Positions 24,188 to 28,227 of a DNA stretch of 28,227 nt are shown here, one piece after another. Below the pieces are notes generated by a model. The model worked only from the letters and a program-made list of their open reading frames with translations. It made no database searches and was not told the origin of the DNA. Positions within the stretch are counted from its first letter, which is position 1, and the number at the start of each line of letters is the position of its first letter. Origin of the DNA: JASLBX01 sp036374175 (GTDB lineage Bacteria > Actinomycetota > Actinomycetes > Jiangellales > Jiangellaceae). The stretch is taken from contig DASUUH010000034.1 of assembly GCA_036374175.1 (NCBI GenBank), positions 1 through 28,227 of the forward strand, given 5' to 3'. The position numbers and the translations under genes are program-made.

Positions 24188-24542
24188 AGTCGGCGCGGGC
24201 CAATGCCCGCCGCAACCGTCCGATCTCCTCGCTGCTGAGCCGCTCAACAAATCTCAGTAGCGCCGCGGTACGGTCCTCACTGATCTGCAGCACTTCCTCC
24301 AGCAGGTCGGCGGCGAACTCCTCCCGCGAACGAGCCGGCCGGTACCGGTACGCCCGGCCATCACGCTCCCGAGCCAGGACACCCTTGTTGTGCAAGTTGT
24401 CCATCACGGTCATCACCGTGGTGTAGGCGATCTTACGCTCGCGCCGCAGGTCCTCCACGACCTCGCGCACCACCACCGGACGGTTCCAGCGCCAGAGCCG
24501 GTCCATCACCGACGCCTCGAGATGACCAAGCCCTCGGACCAC
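24186..24542 (-). CDS. blaI: BlaI/MecI/CopY-family transcriptional repressor
   Basis: A 118-residue winged-helix repressor. It has LGHLEASVMDRLWRW, VREVVEDLRRERKIAYTTVM, TVMDNLHNKGVLARERDGRA and YRYRPARSREEFAADLLEEVL, a full match to the BlaI plan of HTH plus C-terminal dimer helices. The GTG at 24542, behind GGGGAGGG, gives the usual BlaI N-terminus. An ATG at 24569 would put nine odd residues in front and lies inside the operator. In this family repression is normally relieved by cleavage by an M56 protease, but the adjoining protease gene is only a fragment. Confidence 0.9.
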   Translation of the reverse strand: MVRGLGHLEASVMDRLWRWNRPVVVREVVEDLRRERKIAYTTVMTVMDNLHNKGVLARERDGRAYRYRPARSREEFAADLLEEVLQISEDRTAALLRFVERLSSEEIGRLRRALARAD

Positions 24543-24557
24543 TGCCCTCCCCTGTCT

Positions 24558-24576
24558 GCTATCGAACATAGTAGCC
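24558..24576 (-). promoter_or_regulatory. BlaI-like autoregulatory operator over the blaI -10
   Basis: GCTATCGAACATAGT (24558-24572) is a CTA-N7-TAG inverted repeat. On the minus strand it overlaps a -10-like TACTAT, about 20 bases before the GTG start. Confidence 0.6.
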
Positions 24577-24951
24577 GGACACGTCGGGACGCGGTCGCCG
24601 GTTTAGCGGGCGTCGGGGCTCGTGACGCACCGTCGGCGCGAAGTTTCATGCGCGTTGTGGAAGACCTAGAGCAAGCGCTCTTCACTGGCATGGCCTTGGC
24701 GGGCTGCGTCTCACTCTCGTGCCCCAGACCGGCCTCGTCGGAACCTGGCCAAAGGCCGGCGGCGGGCCGGAAAGGCCGCTTTGTTAGTACCCCACCTCGT
24801 TTCAACCGGTGTGTGTTGGGAAGCCACATTCGAAGGGACGCGATGCCATGGACGTCGACATGCCCGAGCGAGCCGGTGTCGACAAGGACCACGGCTTACC
24901 GGCAGGAGCGCCGCGATCGAGAGCCCAATGTGAAAAGGAGAACCTGTTCCA
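24577..24951. other. Gene-free region between blaI and DUF305 gene
   Basis: Roughly 375 bases in which no frame shows convincing protein similarity. A short inverted repeat AGAGC-AAG-CGCTCT occurs near 24668-24681, and a GTACCCC element near 24787. AAAAGGAG (24933-24940) just precedes the DUF305 gene. No clear promoter was found. Confidence 0.4.
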
Positions 24952-25548
24952 ATGTCGACCAGAGAAAACGAAGCGGTGAACGGCCAGGATCACACCGAGC
25001 ACCAGTCCCGCGATAAAGGGATGTATGTCCGGTTCGGTGCCATGATCCTGACGGCCATGGTGGTCATGTACGCGGTGATGTTCGTTAGCAGCTGGGAATG
25101 GAGTCACATCCGCTGGAGTGAGAGCCGCATGTTCATGGCGTTCACGATGGGCGGTGCCATGGGCTTGATCATGCTCGGGTGGATGTTGAACATGTTCCGG
25201 AACACAAAGGTCAACGTGGCAATCGTGACAGCGAGCATCTTGCTTCTGGCTCTGGGAACCTTTTTGGATCGCAGCCAGGCCACCGTCCTGGACAACGGCT
25301 TCATGAGGTCGATGATCCCTCATCACTCGATGGCCATCACCCGATCCGAACGAGCCAATATCGAAGACGTTCGTGTGTGCGAACTTGCCGTCGCAATCAG
25401 CGAGGCGCAGCGGCGCGAGATCCTCGAAATGGACTGGTTGATCGAGGACATCCAGCGAAACGGAGTGGCCGCGACTGCTGAGGAGGCAGAGTCCCGACAA
25501 GTGCCCACCTTCGAAACGCCCGCAGAACGCCAGTGCCCATCGGGCTGA
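24952..25548 (+). CDS. DUF305-domain membrane protein
   Basis: A 198-residue protein with AAAAGGAG 11 bases upstream. Three predicted helices (AMILTAMVVMYAVMFVSSW, FMAFTMGGAMGLIMLGWML, NVAIVTASILLLALGTFL) lead into a C-terminal DUF305 segment. That segment reads NGFMRSMIPHHSMAITRSER and then CELAVAISEAQRREILEMDWL. The MIPHH motif and Met-rich helices are typical of DUF305 proteins linked to copper or other soft-metal handling, but the function is not proven. It stands near the BlaI/DUF3105 genes and may belong to the same metal-related cluster. Confidence 0.87.
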   Translation: MSTRENEAVNGQDHTEHQSRDKGMYVRFGAMILTAMVVMYAVMFVSSWEWSHIRWSESRMFMAFTMGGAMGLIMLGWMLNMFRNTKVNVAIVTASILLLALGTFLDRSQATVLDNGFMRSMIPHHSMAITRSERANIEDVRVCELAVAISEAQRREILEMDWLIEDIQRNGVAATAEEAESRQVPTFETPAERQCPSG

Positions 25549-25930
25549 CATCGACAGCCCAGAGAGCTGCCGGACTCACCTTGTGCTTTCCGGTAGTGAG
25601 GCGGACTTCATGAACAACCACTGCCCCGAAGGACCAGACCCTGCTCTTGAGGCTTCTGGCCCGGGTCTCCGGCACCAGGTATGACGAGGCCCGGTGTCCC
25701 CACTTCGGGTAGGCTCGTGGACAAATCACTAGCCACGGCCAGATCGTGCCACTCCAAGGTGGCGGAGTGTTGTGGATGGCTCTTGAGAGTCGTGTGCGCG
25801 GTACTGGTGTTTCGGCGCTCTATAACGTGTCGCCAGGCCTGTGGATCACTCGGCTCGCCCGATGTCCTCGCGTGGTGCCGGTGTCAAGTGGTCGTGATCT
25901 CGCACCTTCGTCGTCGTAAGGGGCCGTCAA
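25549..25930. other. Gene-free region upstream of ABC exporter
   Basis: About 380 bases without a supportable gene. A TATAAC (25821-25826) could be a -10 element, but no matching -35 was found. GTAAGGGGCC just before 25931 provides the Shine-Dalgarno sequence of the ATPase gene. Confidence 0.4.
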
Positions 25931-26863
25931 ATGCATCCACTGAGGCTCGAGCATGTCACCAAGACCTACGGCCACGACGTGGTGGTCGATGATCTGTCCT
26001 TCACCGTCGAGCCTGGGCGGGTAACCGGCTTTCTGGGACCTAACGGTGCCGGCAAGTCCACCACGATGAAGATCTTGCTGGACTTGGCCTCCGCGGACCA
26101 GGGAAGCGCCACGATTGGCGGCACGCGTTACCGCGAACTGCGCGACCCGGCACGAACGGTCGGCGTCATCCTCGAACACGCGTATCATCCGGCACGCAGC
26201 GGCCGCAACCACCTTCGCATCCTGGCCGACAGCATGGGCATCCCCACTGCCCGCGTCGACGAGATGCTCGAACTTGTAGGGCTCGCAGATGCGGCCGACA
26301 AGCACGCCGGCGCGTACTCGCTGGGAATGCAGCAGCGCCTTGGTCTCGCGGCGGCGCTGCTCGGCGACCCGCCTGTGCTGGTGCTCGACGAGCCCGGCAA
26401 CGGTCTCGACCCGCAGGGCATCCGTGACTTGCGTGACCTGCTCCGGGCGCGGGCCGCGAACGGCAACACAGTGTTTGTGTCCAGCCACTTGTTGGCCGAG
26501 GTAGAACACCTCGCTGATGAGGTCATCGTGCTCGACCGGGGCCGACTGGTCACCACAGGCGCTCTGTCGGATCTGCAGAAGGCAGGCACCTCGGTGCGCA
26601 CCCCATCCCCCGAGGCCCTGAGGCAGATCTTGGAGGCCGCCGGCGGCACAGTGCAGATCCGCGAGCAGGGGGCGCTGTTGGTCCGCGGTCTGTCGATCAG
26701 CGAGATCGGTGACCGAGCGTTTGCCGCCGGCATCGCACTGCACGAGCTTTCTCCCCAGTCCGGTTCTTTGGAAGATCTCTTCCTGGGCTGGACCGGTGAC
26801 CACCAGGCCCGCGATGTGCCCAGCGAACCTGGCCGCACCGAGACGGAGGTCCGATCGAAATGA
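25931..26863 (+). CDS. ABC-2 type transporter ATP-binding protein
   Basis: A 310-residue ATPase: Walker A GPNGAGKST at 36-44, Q-loop-region VGVILEHAYHP, signature YSLGMQQRLGLAAAL, Walker B VLVLDEPGNGLDPQGIRDLR, and H-loop VFVSSHLLAEVEHLADEV. A family-typical C-terminal extension follows (LRQILEAAGGTVQIREQGAL). It belongs to the DrrA/CcmA-like class that drives drug, lipid or bacteriocin export. AAGGGG lies eight bases before the start. The stop overlaps the permease start by four bases (ATGA). Confidence 0.93.
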   Translation: MHPLRLEHVTKTYGHDVVVDDLSFTVEPGRVTGFLGPNGAGKSTTMKILLDLASADQGSATIGGTRYRELRDPARTVGVILEHAYHPARSGRNHLRILADSMGIPTARVDEMLELVGLADAADKHAGAYSLGMQQRLGLAAALLGDPPVLVLDEPGNGLDPQGIRDLRDLLRARAANGNTVFVSSHLLAEVEHLADEVIVLDRGRLVTTGALSDLQKAGTSVRTPSPEALRQILEAAGGTVQIREQGALLVRGLSISEIGDRAFAAGIALHELSPQSGSLEDLFLGWTGDHQARDVPSEPGRTETEVRSK

Positions 26864-27606
26864 CCTGGCTACGACTCGTCCGAGCCGAACTCCGCAAGCT
26901 CACGACGACGAAGATGCCTTGGGGATTCATTGCGGTGCTCGTTGTCATCAGTGCTACGACCGCTGCGGCTGTGCTCTGGGGTACCGACGCGGACGGCAGT
27001 AAGGGCTTCATCTCCACGGCCGAGGATCAGCGGTCGCTGATGGCCTTCGGGTTGAACGCCATGATCGTCGCCGGTTTGTTTGGAGCCATAGCGGTGGCTC
27101 GTGAGTACGGCCATGGCACCGTAATTCCGACGTTCCTGACCGCTCCGCGCCGGCACCGGGCGGTTCTCGCGCAGTTCGGTGCGGTGCTGCTCGGCGGGGC
27201 CCTGCTTGGCCTGGTCGGTGCCGGGCTGACCGTTGCCGCGGTCGCGGCCTCGCTTCCAGTGGTTGGCTACGACTTCATGGTGTCCGCTGGCGCCGTAACC
27301 CAGCTGGTCGCCGCCTCGGCATTCGCAGGCGCGAGTGGGGCAGTCCTCGGGGCGGGTATCGGGGCGATTGTCCGCAATATGGGTGGCGCCGTCACGGCTG
27401 CCGTGCTTGTGCTCTTCATCATCCCGCCACTCGTGGTGCAGCTGGTGCCCGAAGCCGTCTCATGGGTGCCCGGCGCGCTCGCCGCCGTCCTCTCGGGCGT
27501 CAGCGGCGAGGTCGGGGTGCTCGCGGCCATGGCGGTGGTTGCCGCCTGGGGCATCATCCCCGCTGCCATCGGCCTGATCTTCGTGCAGCGGCGTGACGTC
27601 GTCTGA
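26860..27606 (+). CDS. ABC-2 type transporter permease
   Basis: A 248-residue membrane protein beginning TWLRLVRAELRKLTTTKMPW, the usual N-terminal amphipathic segment of ABC-2 permeases. Six hydrophobic helices follow, with AREYGHGTVIPTFLTAPRRHRAV at about 81-103 as the coupling-helix region. Its ATG overlaps the ATPase stop, so the two form one exporter. The substrate cannot be deduced; self-resistance or lipid export are the common roles. Confidence 0.9.
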   Translation: MTWLRLVRAELRKLTTTKMPWGFIAVLVVISATTAAAVLWGTDADGSKGFISTAEDQRSLMAFGLNAMIVAGLFGAIAVAREYGHGTVIPTFLTAPRRHRAVLAQFGAVLLGGALLGLVGAGLTVAAVAASLPVVGYDFMVSAGAVTQLVAASAFAGASGAVLGAGIGAIVRNMGGAVTAAVLVLFIIPPLVVQLVPEAVSWVPGALAAVLSGVSGEVGVLAAMAVVAAWGIIPAAIGLIFVQRRDVV

Positions 27607-27663
27607 CCGATCCCAAGCCGCGCCCTAGTTAATGGCTGACAGTCGGCGGCGGCTCGCGAGGGC

Positions 27664-27682
27664 GCCGAGACCGAGTCTCGGC
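27664..27682 (+). terminator. Hairpin terminator after ABC exporter
   Basis: GCCGAGAC (27664-27671) and GTCTCGGC (27675-27682) form a perfect 8-bp stem with a 3-nt loop, 58 bp after the permease stop. Confidence 0.6.
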
Positions 27683-27727
27683 ATGGGTGTTCCAGCCCAA
27701 CGGCCCACTCGAGGCTGACAAGCGCCT

Positions 27728-27992
27728 CTAGTGCAGGAGCCGCAGCTGCCCTGTGCTGGAGGACAGCACATGTGCCACATCTAGCACCGTCTCACCGACA
27801 TGACCAGCCGGTGCGCCGTATGCTTGCCGACGTTGCAGCAGCCCTCGATCGCCCACACCCGCTCCGGATACGTGCGGCCAGCGCCACCATGGCGGTTTAG
27901 CCGGTGTCGTCGGTGCCGTAGCCGCCCACCGCCAACGTCCGACGGCGTTCGTCGATGACCTCGATAGTGGCCGACCGCTTGTGTGGGTCCAT
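27728..27992 (-). pseudogene. Decayed IS110-family transposase fragment
   Basis: One frame from the ATG at 27992 reads MDPHKRSATIEVIDE and RRRTLAVGGYGTDDTG, then hits TAA at 27897. The protein resumes as TAMVALA, then in another frame YPERVWAIEGC and GKHTAHRLV, then in a third frame GETVLDVAHVLSS. This order of blocks is the N-terminal DEDD half of IS110 transposases. At least one stop and two frameshifts, and the missing C-terminal half, show an old inactive copy. No terminal repeats were found. Confidence 0.75.
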
Positions 27993-28058
27993 CCGGCGGC
28001 CAACGCTGCGGCCGCCGCCGTCACCGCCTGGGCGGGGCGGCGGCCTGTTCTGATTGCC

Positions 28059-28227
28059 TCATCTCCCGGCCTGCACGTGCCCGTGGACCCAGTGCTCGAA
28101 CCTAGGCACCCGCAGGAGGACCATCACGCCGGCGATTCCGAGCACCTCGATGAGCACGGTGAATCCCGGGCTGGTCTCACCCGCGCTGTCAGCCGCGATC
28201 CAATACGGGATCAGTGCGACGAATCCG
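28059..28227 (-). CDS. C-terminal part of an unidentified membrane protein
   Basis: The last 55 codons of a gene that begins beyond the window. It has FVALIPYWIAADSAGE, one clear helix FTVLIEVLGIAGVMVLLR, and a charged tail RFEHWVHGHVQAGR before TGA. The family was not recognised. Confidence 0.5.
   Translation of the reverse strand, partial: GFVALIPYWIAADSAGETSPGFTVLIEVLGIAGVMVLLRVPRFEHWVHGHVQAGR

Noticed and set aside
24785..24800. GTACCCC element that could be half of a CsoR-type copper operator upstream of DUF305
   Set aside because: Only one half-site is present, with no matching GGGGTAC arm.
25397..25729. Minus-strand frame in the gap after DUF305, reading SSYLVPETRARSLKSRVW
   Set aside because: Half of it lies antisense to DUF305, it has no ribosome binding site, and no family could be recognised.

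Overview
The window is high-GC DNA with dense, short-spaced genes, GTG starts, Gly/Ala/Arg-rich proteins, Tat-type signal peptides and regulator families typical of Actinomycetota. It looks like the chromosome of a soil-type actinobacterium. The genus cannot be fixed from sequence alone. No rRNA, tRNA or CRISPR array was seen.

Layout. (1) 1-1483: a truncated XRE-cupin type regulator diverges from a leaderless-looking azlCD branched-chain amino-acid exporter. (2) 1481-2881: a TetR regulator diverges from an FMN-dependent azoreductase, with paired palindromic operators between them. (3) 2898-4997: a large exported PhoX-type phosphatase. (4) 5230-7973: a MarR regulator converges on a two-gene unit coding for a Tat-exported haloalkane-dehalogenase-like hydrolase and a multi-pass membrane protein. 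(5) 8129-15952: a complete carbohydrate/polyol regulon. A LacI repressor, coupled to a UspA protein, diverges from a lipoprotein, permease, ATPase, Gfo/Idh/MocA, IolG-type dehydrogenase and RmlD-like epimerase operon. Two near-identical perfect operators lie between them, and a strong intercistronic hairpin follows the lipoprotein gene. (6) 15949-19225: a small DUF4190-type membrane protein, a kinase-fold protein with a destroyed catalytic loop, and a frameshifted serine hydrolase. (7) 19469-21109: a DGPF/YCII protein and an ECF sigma factor of the kind that carries a C-terminal extension, preceded by a good ECF-type promoter. (8) 21268-23184: a secreted LVIVD-repeat protein with an inserted PA domain. 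(9) 23346-25548: a DUF3105 membrane protein, a BlaI repressor, a fragment of an M56 (BlaR-like) protease and a DUF305 membrane protein. BlaI-like operators of identical geometry lie over both the DUF3105 and blaI promoter regions. (10) 25931-27606: an ABC-2 exporter. (11) 27607-28227: a decayed IS110-type transposase and the end of a membrane protein gene.

The left 16 kb is intact and well ordered. The right 12 kb holds most of the damage: a pseudokinase, a frameshifted hydrolase, an M56 remnant, a possible broken small membrane protein and an IS remnant. It reads like a decaying accessory stretch. The best candidates for something new are the BlaI/DUF3105 circuit that has lost its protease partner, the pseudokinase, and the LacI-controlled catabolic operon whose substrate is not obvious.
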